Positions 35,743-44,438 of a stretch of DNA of 44,762 nucleotides are shown here, piece by piece. The notes beneath the pieces are model-generated. The model was not told the DNA's origin. It saw nothing but the letters and a program-made list of their open reading frames with translations, and did not search any database. Within the stretch, counting starts at the first letter, position 1; each line of letters begins with the position of its first letter. The position numbers and the translations under genes are program-made. The stretch covers positions 1 to 44,762 of the forward strand of contig CALMSR010000013.1 in the NCBI GenBank assembly GCA_937872465.1. The letters run 5' to 3'. Origin of the DNA: an uncultured Paracoccaceae bacterium (GTDB lineage: Bacteria; Pseudomonadota; Alphaproteobacteria; Rhodobacterales; Rhodobacteraceae).

Positions 35743-37431
35743 ATGATCCAGGCCGAACGAGCCGCCATTCCCGAGGGGCCCCTCCTCCCGGGGCTTCTCG
35801 ACACGACGCGGCAGGCCTGCGGGCACGGCCGCGCCCTGCTCGACCTGGCGCGGTCGCGGCTCCGCGCCCGCCTCGGCGGTGGCGGTCGGGTATCCGGCGC
35901 GGCGCTCGAGGCGCATCAGAGCGCGGCCCATGCGCTGGCCTGGCTCGCCACCTGTGCCGAGGGTCTCGTCCAGCTCCAGGGCTGGGCCGAGCGGCTCGCG
36001 GCGGAGGACCGGTTCGGCGAGATGGAGCAGCTGATCCTGCAGATCGGCTTCGGGGAGTATCTCGCCCAGATCGCCGGCGGCATCCCCATGTCCCAGGGCG
36101 AGATCGCCCGCCCCGCCGACCTCGGCCTCGATGCGGAAGATCTCCTGCCGCCGCCGGCGGTTGCCGGGCTGATGCGCACCGGCAATTCCGACGCGGCCCG
36201 GGCGCGGCTCGTCGCGCTGATGGAGGCCCGGGAGGGGGCCGCCAGCTTCGGCGCCACCGGCCTCGGCGACGAGGACGAGATGGTCCGCGACATGTTCCGC
36301 CGCTTCGCCGAGGAGAAGGTCGTCCCCCACGCCCATGGCTGGCACCTGCGCGACGAGCTGATCCCGATCGAGATCGTCACCGAGATGGGCGAGCTCGGCG
36401 TCTTCGGCCTGACGATCCCCGAGGAATACGGCGGCGCGGGCATGTCGAAGACCGCCATGTGCGTCGTCTCCGAGGAACTCAGCCGCGGCTATATCGGCGT
36501 CGGCTCGCTCGGCACCCGCTCCGAGATCGCGGCCGAACTGATCCTCGGCGGCGGTACCGAGGCGCAGAAGGCGGAATGGCTGCCGAAGATCGCCTCGGCC
36601 GAGGTCCTGCCCACCGCCGTCTTCACCGAGCCCGACACCGGCTCCGACCTCGGATCCCTGCGCAGCCGCGCCGCCCGCGACGGCGAGGATTACGTCGTCA
36701 CCGGCAACAAGACCTGGATCACGCACGCCGCCCGCGCCGACGTGATGACCATGCTGGTGCGCACCGACCCCGCGACCTCCGACCACACCGGCCTCTCGAT
36801 GCTGATCGCGCCCAAGCCGCGCGGAACCGCGACCGACCCCTTCCCCGCCTCCGGCATGACCGGTGGCGAGATCGAGGTGCTCGGCTACCGCGGCATGAAG
36901 GAATACGAGCTCGGTTTCGACGGCTTCCGGGTGCCGGCCTCGGGACTGCTCGGCGGCATCGAGGGCCAGGGGTTCCGGCAGCTGATGCGCACCTTCGAGA
37001 GCGCGCGCATCCAGACCGCCGCCCGCGCCATCGGCGTGGCGCAATCGGCGCTGGAACTGGCGCTGGCCTATGCGCGCGACCGCAAGCAGTTCGGCAAGCC
37101 GCTGATCGCCTTCCCGCGGGTCCACGGCAAGCTCGCGATGATGGCGGTGGAGATCATGATCGCCCGCCAGCTGACCTATCACGCCGCGCGCGAGAAGGAC
37201 GGGGGAAGGCGCTGCGACCTCGAGGCCGGCATGGCCAAGCTGCTGGCCGCGCGCGTCGCCTGGGCCGCCGCCGACAACGGGCTGCAGATCCACGGCGGCA
37301 ACGGCTTCGCGCTGGAATATCCCATCAGCCGGGTGCTCTGCGACGCGCGGATCCTGTCGATCTTCGAGGGTGCCGCCGAGATCCAGGCCCAGGTGATCGC
37401 CCGCCGCCTGCTGGAATCGCCCGACGCCTGA
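35743..37431 (+). CDS. mcd: (2S)-methylsuccinyl-CoA dehydrogenase
   Basis: A 562-aa flavoprotein, longer than normal acyl-CoA dehydrogenases. It has an extra N-terminal helical domain (about 1-155) with AHALAWLATCAEGLVQLQGWAERL and QLILQIGFGEYLAQIAGGIPMSQGE, which marks the ethylmalonyl-CoA pathway enzyme. The acyl-CoA dehydrogenase core starts near 178 and keeps TAVFTEPDTGSDLGSLR, TWITHAARADVM, GYRGMKEYELGFDGF, ARAIGVAQSALELALAYARDRKQFGKPL and the C-terminal HGGNGFALEYPISRVLCDARILSIFEG. It oxidises methylsuccinyl-CoA to mesaconyl-CoA and gives electrons to ETF, whose genes are in this window. Assigned with good confidence from the extra domain. Confidence 0.93.
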   Translation: MIQAERAAIPEGPLLPGLLDTTRQACGHGRALLDLARSRLRARLGGGGRVSGAALEAHQSAAHALAWLATCAEGLVQLQGWAERLAAEDRFGEMEQLILQIGFGEYLAQIAGGIPMSQGEIARPADLGLDAEDLLPPPAVAGLMRTGNSDAARARLVALMEAREGAASFGATGLGDEDEMVRDMFRRFAEEKVVPHAHGWHLRDELIPIEIVTEMGELGVFGLTIPEEYGGAGMSKTAMCVVSEELSRGYIGVGSLGTRSEIAAELILGGGTEAQKAEWLPKIASAEVLPTAVFTEPDTGSDLGSLRSRAARDGEDYVVTGNKTWITHAARADVMTMLVRTDPATSDHTGLSMLIAPKPRGTATDPFPASGMTGGEIEVLGYRGMKEYELGFDGFRVPASGLLGGIEGQGFRQLMRTFESARIQTAARAIGVAQSALELALAYARDRKQFGKPLIAFPRVHGKLAMMAVEIMIARQLTYHAAREKDGGRRCDLEAGMAKLLAARVAWAAADNGLQIHGGNGFALEYPISRVLCDARILSIFEGAAEIQAQVIARRLLESPDA

Positions 37432-37489
37432 TCCCTCGGCGCCCCGACGCGGGATATGCTAGACTGGCGGCTTCCGACCGGAGGCCGAC

Positions 37490-38524
37490 ATGCTCTTCAG
37501 GCAGCTCTTCGACAGGACGTCCTGCACCTACACTTACCTGCTCGCCAGCCGGCACGGCGGCGAGGCGTTGCTGATCGACCCGGTCTTCGAGCAGACCGAG
37601 CGCTATCTCAAGCTGCTGGAGGAGCTCGACCTTCGGCTGGTCAAGGTGGTGGACACCCATATCCACGCCGACCATATCAGCGCCATGGGCCGCCTGCGCG
37701 ACGCGACCCGCTGCACCACCGTCATGGGCGAGCAATCGCCTGCGGACGTGGTCTCGCTCCGGGTACGCGACAACGACGCCCTGACCATCGAGGGGCTGAG
37801 CCTCACCGCGCTCCACACCCCCGGCCATACCTCCGAGAGCTACAGCTTCCTGATGGAGGACAGGGTCTTCACCGGCGATACGCTCCTGATCCGCGGCACC
37901 GGCCGCACGGATTTCCAGAACGGCGACCCCTACGACCAGTACCATTCGCTCTTCGACCGGCTCTTGAAGCTGCCCGACCGGACGCTGGTCTACCCGGCCC
38001 ATGACTACAAGGGCGACACGGTCTCGACCATCGAGGAGGAACGCGCCTTCAACCCCCGGCTCCAGGTGCGCTCGGCCGAGGAATATGCCGAGATCATGAA
38101 CAACCTCAAGCTCGCCAACCCGGCGATGATGGACGTGGCGGTGCCGGAGAACCTCAGGCTCGGCCTGCGGCTCGCCGCCCAGCACCGGGTTCCCGCCATC
38201 GAGGTGGACGAATTGCTGGCCGCCTGGCCGGCCGGGGACATCCAGCTCGTCGATCTGCGCGAGGAGGGCGAGCGGCACCGCGACGGCGCGATCCCGGGCT
38301 CGATCCACGCGCCCTACGGGCGGTTCGACCAGTATTGCGGCAGCGCCGGACCGCTGGCCGGGATCGCCCGGTCGAGCCGGATCCTGCTCTATTGCGCCGT
38401 GGGCGAGCGCTCGACCCTGGCCGTGGAGATCGCCGGCGAGCTGGGCCTGCGCAACGTCGCCCATATCCCCGGCGGCTTCCGCGCCTGGCGCGCCGCCGGC
38501 GGCGCGGTCGAGCCGGTCGCCTGA
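37490..38524 (+). CDS. Metallo-beta-lactamase fold protein fused to rhodanese
   Basis: A 344-aa fusion. The N-terminal MBL domain (about 1-190) has THIHADH (56-62; ligands H57, H59, D61, H62) and further ligands H113, D130 and H171, in the pattern of persulfide dioxygenase/ETHE1-like proteins. The C-terminal rhodanese domain (about 235-340) has the active-site cysteine C302 in LYCAVGERS. Such fusions process persulfides or thiosulfate. The exact activity (persulfide dioxygenase or another sulfur transferase) cannot be decided by reading. It is 58 bases after methylsuccinyl-CoA dehydrogenase and may be in its transcript. Confidence 0.9.
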   Translation: MLFRQLFDRTSCTYTYLLASRHGGEALLIDPVFEQTERYLKLLEELDLRLVKVVDTHIHADHISAMGRLRDATRCTTVMGEQSPADVVSLRVRDNDALTIEGLSLTALHTPGHTSESYSFLMEDRVFTGDTLLIRGTGRTDFQNGDPYDQYHSLFDRLLKLPDRTLVYPAHDYKGDTVSTIEEERAFNPRLQVRSAEEYAEIMNNLKLANPAMMDVAVPENLRLGLRLAAQHRVPAIEVDELLAAWPAGDIQLVDLREEGERHRDGAIPGSIHAPYGRFDQYCGSAGPLAGIARSSRILLYCAVGERSTLAVEIAGELGLRNVAHIPGGFRAWRAAGGAVEPVA

Positions 38525-38593
38525 TCTGTGCCGCCCTTCCGCCCGACCGACGCCCGTGGCTCCTATACCGAGAGTCGACGGCGAGGGCCGTTG

Positions 38594-39712
38594 CTATCGC
38601 TCCTCCCCGGGCGGCCGTTCGACGCCGCGGGCGGAGAGGAAGTTGCCGAAGCTCTCGAGCGCCGGGATATGCTCGCAGAGCGTGCGGATCATCACCAGCA
38701 GCGGCGTGGCCAGCAGCATGCCGGTCACCGACCAGAGCCAGGCCCAGAGCGTCACCGAGACGAAGACCACCACGGTGTTGAGCTGCAGGCTGCGGCCCAC
38801 GAACCAGGGGGTGATCAGCTGGCCTTCCACCGCGGTCAGGACGAAATAGGCGCCGCCCGCCATCAGCGCCTCGCCGGCACTGTCGAGGCTGATCATGCCC
38901 ACGATCACCGCGATCAGCACCCCGATCATCGAGCCGAGGAAGGGGATGTAGTTCAGCAGGCTGCCGATGACCGCGAAGAGCAGCGGGTTGGGCATGCCGA
39001 GCGCCCACATCGCGCCGCCGATGGCGATGCCGAGCAGGACGTTGATCAGGGTGATGGTGAAGAGATAGCGCGAGAGCTTGCGCTCGATGTCGTGGGCGAT
39101 GCGGATGGCGCGGCGCTTGTCGCCGAAGGTCGGCATCGCATAGACGAGCTTCTCGTAGAACATGTCGCCGGAGGCGAGCAGGAAGAAGAGCAGGATCAAG
39201 GTGAAGGCGATCTGCGCGAGGATGCCCGGCGCGAAGAGCGCGAGATCGGCGGCGAGGCCCGAGTTCTCTACCACCACCTTCTGCACCTCGGGATCGCTGG
39301 GCGTCTCCCCGGCCTTGGCGATCGAATCCACCTGCTCGGCCGCCTCGCGCATGCCTTCCGCCGCGCCGCGAAGCTCACGCATCCGCTCCTCGATCTGCCG
39401 GCCGATCTGCGGGGCCTGGTCGATCCATTCGCTCGCAGGGGCCGCCAGCGTGGCGATCCCGGCGACCAGCCCCGCGAGCAGCGCGCCGACGATCAGCAAG
39501 GCCGCCGGCCCCGATCCCAGGCCCGCGCGTTCCAGCATGCGGCGCAGCGGGCTGAACACCAGCGCCAGCAGCACCGCCAGCACCAGCGGCATCAGGAAGG
39601 CCCGCGCATAGGCCAGCGTGTGGATCAGCAGGATGAGGAAGATGCCGATGACCGCCCAGCGCGGCGCGGCACCGCCGGCCGGATGCGGCCGGTCCGGCGC
39701 CTCGCCGGACAT
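38594..39712 (-). CDS. AI-2E family transporter 1
   Basis: A 372-aa membrane protein of the AI-2E/PerM/TqsA family. Membrane helices lie at about 20-75, 150-180, 210-330 and 338-352. A conserved LLFAVIGSLLNYIPFLGSMIGVLIAVIVG (about 243-271), a VEGQLITPWFVGRSL loop and a helical coiled linker (about 90-145) match the family. Substrate not determined: members export autoinducer-2 or other small molecules or ions. It begins at the last base of the transaminase stop (TGATG), so it is translationally coupled to that gene. Confidence 0.9.
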   Translation of the reverse strand: MSGEAPDRPHPAGGAAPRWAVIGIFLILLIHTLAYARAFLMPLVLAVLLALVFSPLRRMLERAGLGSGPAALLIVGALLAGLVAGIATLAAPASEWIDQAPQIGRQIEERMRELRGAAEGMREAAEQVDSIAKAGETPSDPEVQKVVVENSGLAADLALFAPGILAQIAFTLILLFFLLASGDMFYEKLVYAMPTFGDKRRAIRIAHDIERKLSRYLFTITLINVLLGIAIGGAMWALGMPNPLLFAVIGSLLNYIPFLGSMIGVLIAVIVGMISLDSAGEALMAGGAYFVLTAVEGQLITPWFVGRSLQLNTVVVFVSVTLWAWLWSVTGMLLATPLLVMIRTLCEHIPALESFGNFLSARGVERPPGEER

Positions 39713-40566
39713 CAGATCGCCTGTCTGCGGCTCTCGGAGAGATAGATCTCGCGGAGCCGGCGGGTGACGGGCCCGGGCGTTCCGGAACCGATCGCGGTTC
39801 CGTCGATCTCGACCACGGGCGTCACGAAGGAGGAGGCGGCGGTGACGAAGGCCTCCGCGGCCGCCTTGGCCTCGTCGAGGGAGAAGGCGCGCTCCTCCAC
39901 GCGCATCTGCGCCTCGCGCGCATAGGCGAGCACGGCGGCACGGGTGATGCCGTGCAGGATCGCGTTCGAGAGGTCGCGGGTGACGAGCGCGCCGTCGCCC
40001 GTGACGATCCAGGCATTGTTCGAGGTGCCCTCGGTCACCAGGCCGTCCTCGATCATCCAGGCGTCGTCCTTGCCGGCACGCCGCGCCATCATCTTGCACA
40101 TGGAGGGGGCGAGCAGCTGCACCGTCTTGATGTCGCGGCGGCCCCAGCGGAAGTCGGGCACGCCGATGACCCGGATCCCCTCGCGCCCCGCGAGCGAATC
40201 CTCGAGGCCGCGGGCCTGGGTGAACATCACCAGGCTCGGCTCGGGCTCGGCCGGCCAGGCGAAGTCGCGGTCGGCCGCGCCGCGGGTGATCTGGAGATAG
40301 ACGAGGCCCTCCTCGAGCCCGTTCCGGGCCACCAGCGCGCGATGCAGCGCTTCGAGCTCCGCGTCGCCGAGCGGCGCCGGCATGTCGAGCTCGCCCAGCG
40401 AGCGGTGCATGCGGCGCAGATGCCCCGGGAAGTCGATGAGCCTGCCCTCGAGCACCGAGGTGACCTCATAGATGCCGTCGGCGAAGAGAAAGCCCCGGTC
40501 GAAGACGCTGATCCGCGCCTCTCCCTCCGGCACGAATTCGCCGTTCACATAGACGGTGCGGCCCAT
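39712..40566 (-). CDS. D-amino-acid transaminase
   Basis: A 284-aa class IV PLP enzyme. The PLP lysine is K147 in RRDIKTVQLL, E179 is in VTEGTSN (the PLP phosphate loop), and the N-terminal VFDRGFLFADGIYEV (21-35) is typical. The class includes branched-chain transaminase and 4-amino-4-deoxychorismate lyase, but the FADGIYEV and DIKTVQLLAPSMCKMMA strings favour D-alanine/D-amino acid transaminase. The start ATG at 40566 follows GGGAGG. It is coupled to the AI-2E transporter. Confidence 0.9.
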   Translation of the reverse strand: MGRTVYVNGEFVPEGEARISVFDRGFLFADGIYEVTSVLEGRLIDFPGHLRRMHRSLGELDMPAPLGDAELEALHRALVARNGLEEGLVYLQITRGAADRDFAWPAEPEPSLVMFTQARGLEDSLAGREGIRVIGVPDFRWGRRDIKTVQLLAPSMCKMMARRAGKDDAWMIEDGLVTEGTSNNAWIVTGDGALVTRDLSNAILHGITRAAVLAYAREAQMRVEERAFSLDEAKAAAEAFVTAASSFVTPVVEIDGTAIGSGTPGPVTRRLREIYLSESRRQAI

Positions 40567-40649
40567 GCTGCCTCCCGGAACCCCCGGCCGCGCCCTTCGC
40601 GCGCCGCCGGCGATCCTGCGCCATGCGACGCGGCGCGTCCAGAGCCCCG

Positions 40650-40670
40650 CCGCGCCGGATCGCGGCGCGG
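40650..40670 (-). terminator. Stem-loop after the PilZ-like gene
   Basis: 8-bp arms (40650-40657 and 40663-40670) around a 5-base loop, just past the stop at 40674. No T-run. Confidence 0.45.
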
Positions 40671-40673
40671 GCG

Positions 40674-40979
40674 TCAGAGCTCGAAATCGACCGCGGGCAT
40701 CGCGCACACCTCGGTGCGCCGCTTGAAGATCAGCCGCTGGCCGCGCCCTTCCGGGGCCGCGACCATGATCAGGCATTGGGCGAGCTGCTCCTCGCCCTCG
40801 AAGATCGCCGCATTGCCCCGCAGCGCCGCGGTCGGCGAGGCGTCGATCAGGCAGCTGTCGCGATCGAGATCGACGATCGGGAAGCGCCGCGCCCCGACCT
40901 CGAGCCAGAGCGCGGGACCGCTCCCGCGCGGCGGCGCGAATCGCTCACCCGTCGCCCCGGCAACCGAATATTCGTCCAT
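40674..40979 (-). CDS. Small PilZ-like hypothetical protein
   Basis: A 101-aa protein. The arrangement PALWLEVGARRFPIVDLDRDSCLIDA, then ALRGNAAIFEGEEQLAQCLIMVAAPEGRGQRLIFKRRTEV, resembles short PilZ-like beta-barrel proteins of Rhodobacteraceae. The RxxxR and D/NxSxxG c-di-GMP motifs are not clear, so c-di-GMP binding is doubtful. The ATG at 40979 is chosen; a GTG at 40988 is in frame. The region 40980-41206 holds nothing else I recognise. Confidence 0.5.
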   Translation of the reverse strand: MDEYSVAGATGERFAPPRGSGPALWLEVGARRFPIVDLDRDSCLIDASPTAALRGNAAIFEGEEQLAQCLIMVAAPEGRGQRLIFKRRTEVCAMPAVDFEL

Positions 40980-41206
40980 CGACACCACTCATTCGCCGCG
41001 GCGAGAAATCGTCACGCCATTTCCACGGCTTAGCCCATAGCACGAATTGGAGGCTCCGCCTAAGGCGAAAATCCGCCCCCTTCTCGAAGGCACGATCAAG
41101 CCGCAATTGTCCTCGGATTGTCGGCGAGCAGAGCCACGTGCAGAGCGCCGTTCCGAACCGCGGCCGCTTGTCCCGATGTGCTGCCGCGGACCCTGGCGGC
41201 ACTCTC

Positions 41207-42316
41207 TCAGCCGGCGTCGGCCCCGGGCCGCAAGACGTCGCCGGTGCGCGACAGCAGGACGGCGGCGGGCCGTGTCGCCTCGAACTCGGCGAGCACGATG
41301 ATCAGGGCCGCGGTCATGGGGATGGCGAGGAACATCCCGGTTGCCCCCCAGAGCGCGCCCCAGGCGAAGAGCGCGAAGATGGTGACGAAGAGCGAGATGT
41401 TCAGAACCTCGCCGGACATCCGCGGCAGCAGCAGGTTGCCGATCACGACCTGGAACGCGCCGACGCCGAGGAGGACGACAAACGCCGGCTCAGGCGCCTG
41501 GAACTGAAGCAGCGCGATCAGCGTCGGCACGATCGTCCCCAGGATCGACCCGATGGTCGGGATGAAGTTGAGCAGGAAGATCACGACCGCCCAGAAGCCG
41601 GCGTTGTCGAGCCCCACCAGCCGCATCACGCCGTAGCTCGCCGTCGCCGTCATGAGGCTCGCGAGGCTCAGCACGAACATGTAGCGACGAATGCCGTCGC
41701 CGACGCGCTTCAGCAGCGCCCTGACGGCGGCGCGACGTGCGGGATGGCGCAGCACGATGTCGAGCTTGTCGCCGAAGAACGCCTGGTCCGCCAGAAGGAA
41801 TGCGACATAGATCAGCACGATGCCGGAGGTGGAGACGAGTTCCGCCGCTCCCGCCGCGATCCGCACGAGCAGCGTCTCGAGGCCGAGCCTGCCCGAGATG
41901 GCATCAAGGACCGCCGCCTGCTCCGCCCCCGCGAGATCGGCGATCCACGCGACGAGCGGCTCGAACGCAACCCCGAAACCGCCCGCCCCCGCGCCGATCG
42001 ACGCCCGCATGGCCACCGTGGCGTCGACGGCGAACCACGCCAGCATCAGCAGCAGCGCCAGCGGCAACGCGAAGGTGGCCCAGCGCGGGAGCCGGGCGCC
42101 GACACCCGGCAGGCCGCGGGTGGCGTCCGCCATCGCGTTGAGCACGAACCAGACGAAGACCGCCGTGGCCGCCGGCGCCAGCAGATCGCGGCCCAGACGA
42201 AGAATGAGCGCTGCAAAGAGCACGCTCCCGAGCATGAGGAACGCTCTCAGGAGCGGGCCACCGGAGCCCGCCGTCGTGACGCCTTCCGCGCCCGGGCTCT
42301 CGGCATCTCCGGTCAT
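41207..42316 (-). CDS. AI-2E family transporter 2
   Basis: A 369-aa protein with the same fold as the transporter at 38594. Its helices lie at about 24-60, 80-105, 162-180 and 208-330, with a conserved VIFLLNFIPTIGSILGTIVPTLIALLQF (about 250-277) and LLPRMSGEVLNISLFVTIFALFAWGALWGATGMFLAIP near 300-340. It diverges enough from the first transporter to be an older paralogue rather than a recent duplicate. It is followed (upstream in the window) by nothing coupled. Substrate unknown. Confidence 0.88.
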   Translation of the reverse strand: MTGDAESPGAEGVTTAGSGGPLLRAFLMLGSVLFAALILRLGRDLLAPAATAVFVWFVLNAMADATRGLPGVGARLPRWATFALPLALLLMLAWFAVDATVAMRASIGAGAGGFGVAFEPLVAWIADLAGAEQAAVLDAISGRLGLETLLVRIAAGAAELVSTSGIVLIYVAFLLADQAFFGDKLDIVLRHPARRAAVRALLKRVGDGIRRYMFVLSLASLMTATASYGVMRLVGLDNAGFWAVVIFLLNFIPTIGSILGTIVPTLIALLQFQAPEPAFVVLLGVGAFQVVIGNLLLPRMSGEVLNISLFVTIFALFAWGALWGATGMFLAIPMTAALIIVLAEFEATRPAAVLLSRTGDVLRPGADAG

Positions 42317-42338
42317 TCCGATGGGGCGCCCAGCGACA

Positions 42339-42599
42339 TCAGGCCGCCGCAGGCGTCTCGCGTCGGACGGACCAGGCCATCCTCGCGATCGCCACGCCTT
42401 CGGCGATCCGCTGGATCCCGATGAAGATGCCGAACAGCAGCAGGCTCATGCCCGCACCCATCAGCCGCCAGACGGCGATCAGCGCGCCGAGGACGCCGCT
42501 GGCCAGCACCCGGCCCCAGGTCGCCGAGGGGCGCACGGTCTGAAGCATCGCGCCGCGCATCGCTGCGGCGGCAGCGTCGAGGGAAGCGGTATCGGTCAC
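42339..42599 (-). CDS. Small membrane protein, HdeD-like fragment
   Basis: An 86-aa protein with two hydrophobic helices (about 30-48 and 50-68) in an ATWGRVLASGVLGALIAVWRL...LLLFGIFIGIQRIAEGVAI pattern, like one repeat of the HdeD/DUF308 family. The full family has about six helices, so this may be a truncated or minimal member. The start is GTG at 42599 with AGGAG at a good distance. It ends 22 bases before the start of the AI-2E transporter and lies on the same strand, so it probably leads that transcript. Confidence 0.5.
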   Translation of the reverse strand: MTDTASLDAAAAAMRGAMLQTVRPSATWGRVLASGVLGALIAVWRLMGAGMSLLLFGIFIGIQRIAEGVAIARMAWSVRRETPAAA

Positions 42600-43275
42600 T
42601 GGTTTCTCCTCTTCACTCGACCATATCCCGGATCGCCGGTACCAGGCGCTTCCCCCAGGGAGGGCGACGACCTCCAGGACTTCGGTCGAACGCGCCGACG
42701 ATGACCGGATCGGCCGGTCCGGTATTCCGCCCCCAAGCGGCCTGCCGGGATTGCCCCCGGTTTCACGGCCTCATCCCCGACCTTGTTATGGTCCAAGCGG
42801 AACTCGGGCAAGGCCTTCCCTTCGAGCCGCCACGACCACTGCCCGATCGACCCGGCCCGCCGACTTCGAACCCGCTCCGGCGCGGCGACCGGCCCCGCGC
42901 TCCCGCCGCGCGGGCCTTGGAGGCGTCCCGCAGCGGGACATGGCGTCGATTGTTGTTGCTGCTTGGTTTCTTGCTACAGCGCGATGAACGCTTCGGACAG
43001 GCGCGAGACGGGCCGTCTCACAAGTGCCGGTTCAGGTCGGTCGCCATCCGATCCGTTCAACCGGACCGACCGTTGGACTGCTCCCCACGCACGCGTCCAG
43101 CGCATCGGCAAGCGTCGCCCCGTTGCCGAGGCCCGGCGACCACCGGACGTCCGGCCCGCCGGTGAGGCTTCGGTTCTTCCTGATGACCGACGGCCGTTCC
43201 ACGCGCAGCTCGGACCGCTTGTGGCAGCCCTCTCTGCGGGCTATCAGGACGCGATCGAACCGGGGGAGCAGGGTG
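42600..43275. other. Empty region between divergent genes
   Basis: About 675 bases with no recognisable gene between the HdeD-like gene (minus) and the DUF6325 gene (plus). The possible ORFs here are arginine/proline-rich and look like shadows of GC-rich DNA. I found no tRNA, no long repeat and no convincing promoter pair. Confidence 0.6.
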
Positions 43276-43713
43276 ATGGCCGATCTCGGCCCCATTGAAT
43301 ACATCGTTCTGGGATTCGACGGGACCCGCCTCGCCGGCGACACCGCACCGGCCCTCGTGGACCTGCTCGAGACCGGGATGATTCGGATCGTCGACCTCGC
43401 CGTCGTCTCCAGGGACCCGAATGGCGTGGTCTGCATCCGCGAGACGGAGGAGCTCGGCCCGGAAATGGCGGCGGCCTTTGCAAAGCTTCCGGGCTCGGTG
43501 CCCGGCCTGCTGTCGGAGGCCGACCTCGAGGAACTGGGGAATGAGCTCGCGCCTGACAGCACCGCGCTGGCCATGCTCGTCGAGCATCTCTGGGCCACCC
43601 GATTCGGCTCGGCCGTGCGCGCGGCCGGCGGCCGGCTGGTCCTCTCGGAGCGCATCCCCCACGCGGTTGTCGAGCAGGCGCGCGCCTCGCTCGCCTCGAC
43701 CGCATCCAGCTGA
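43276..43713 (+). CDS. DUF6325-family protein
   Basis: A 145-aa protein with MADLGPIEYIVLGFDGTRLAGDTAPALVDLLETGMIRIVDLAVV at the start, and a C-terminal IPHAVVEQARASLAS. The GPIEYIVxGF...LxxLxxxGxIRIxDL layout matches DUF6325, often found next to SHOCT-domain proteins. The function is unknown. The start ATG at 43276 follows GGAG; the frame stays open upstream without family matches. It is followed after 13 bases by a SHOCT-domain gene, so the two form a pair. Confidence 0.75.
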   Translation: MADLGPIEYIVLGFDGTRLAGDTAPALVDLLETGMIRIVDLAVVSRDPNGVVCIRETEELGPEMAAAFAKLPGSVPGLLSEADLEELGNELAPDSTALAMLVEHLWATRFGSAVRAAGGRLVLSERIPHAVVEQARASLASTASS

Positions 43714-43726
43714 GAAAGGGGAGACC

Positions 43727-44038
43727 ATGTTTCGGTCCAGAAGCGGACGGCCCAGCCTGATCGGCCGCGCGGCCCAGACCGCCGCCCGCACCGCCGTGAT
43801 ATCGGCCACCGCCACGGCGGTCTCCGGCAAGGTCGCCGCCCGGCAGGCCACGGCCCCACAGCCGGCCGCGCCCATCGCCGCCGCGACCGCGGATCCCGGC
43901 GCGGCATCGGCGGCGCCGGCTGCGGGCGGCCTGTCCGACGGGGACATCGCCAGGCTGCAGAAACTTGCCGAGCTGCACGGCGCAGGCGTCCTGACCGCCG
44001 AGGAATTCGCCGAGCAGAAGGCACGCATCCTCGCATAG
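43727..44038 (+). CDS. SHOCT-domain protein
   Basis: A 103-aa protein. A basic Ala/Thr-rich N-terminal part is followed by a C-terminal SHOCT helix pair: LSDGDIARLQKLAELHGAGVLTAEEFAEQKARIL (about 69-102). It may help multimerise with a partner; no enzyme domain is present. The ATG at 43727 has AAAGGGGAG upstream. It pairs with the DUF6325 gene. Confidence 0.75.
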   Translation: MFRSRSGRPSLIGRAAQTAARTAVISATATAVSGKVAARQATAPQPAAPIAAATADPGAASAAPAAGGLSDGDIARLQKLAELHGAGVLTAEEFAEQKARILA

Positions 44039-44120
44039 GGCCCGACCGCGGGACGGCCGGCCACCTCCTCCGGGACCCCGGCACGACGGACCGGCGCCAT
44101 CCCGGATCCATTGCTCGCCG

Positions 44121-44438
44121 CGACAGGCTCGCCACGAGCGCCTGCTCCGAGCGCTGGTAGCGGGCGACGAGCTCGGTCGAGAAGCGGCCGTCGCGATCCT
44201 TCGGCACGCGCAGCTCCAGCTTGCCGACCCGGGTGACCAGCGTGCGCGGGTAGGAACCCGCCCGGTAGCCGCGCCGCCCCTCGCTCCGCTCGCCCTTCGC
44301 GGCGCCGATCGCATCGGTCATCTCCGCCTCCAGCGTCGCCTCGACCACCGCCCGCACCATCGCGCGCAGATAGTCCCCATCCCCTTCCAGCAACGCTTTC
44401 ACGTCGATCACGCTGGTCGTACCCTGTTTCCCGGTCAT
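44121..44438 (-). pseudogene. Truncated IS256-family transposase (5' end)
   Basis: The N-terminal 106 codons of an IS256-type transposase: DYLRAMVRAVVEATLEAEMTDAIGAAKGERSE, GYRAGSYPRTLVTRVGKLELRVPKDRDGRFSTELVARYQRSEQALVASLS. The match stops at 44121, where unrelated sequence begins, and the catalytic DDE domain is missing. The start is an ATG at 44438 with GGAGGGG upstream. It is a remnant, not an active element. The left inverted repeat should lie within 44459-44520, but I cannot define its exact limits. Confidence 0.8.
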
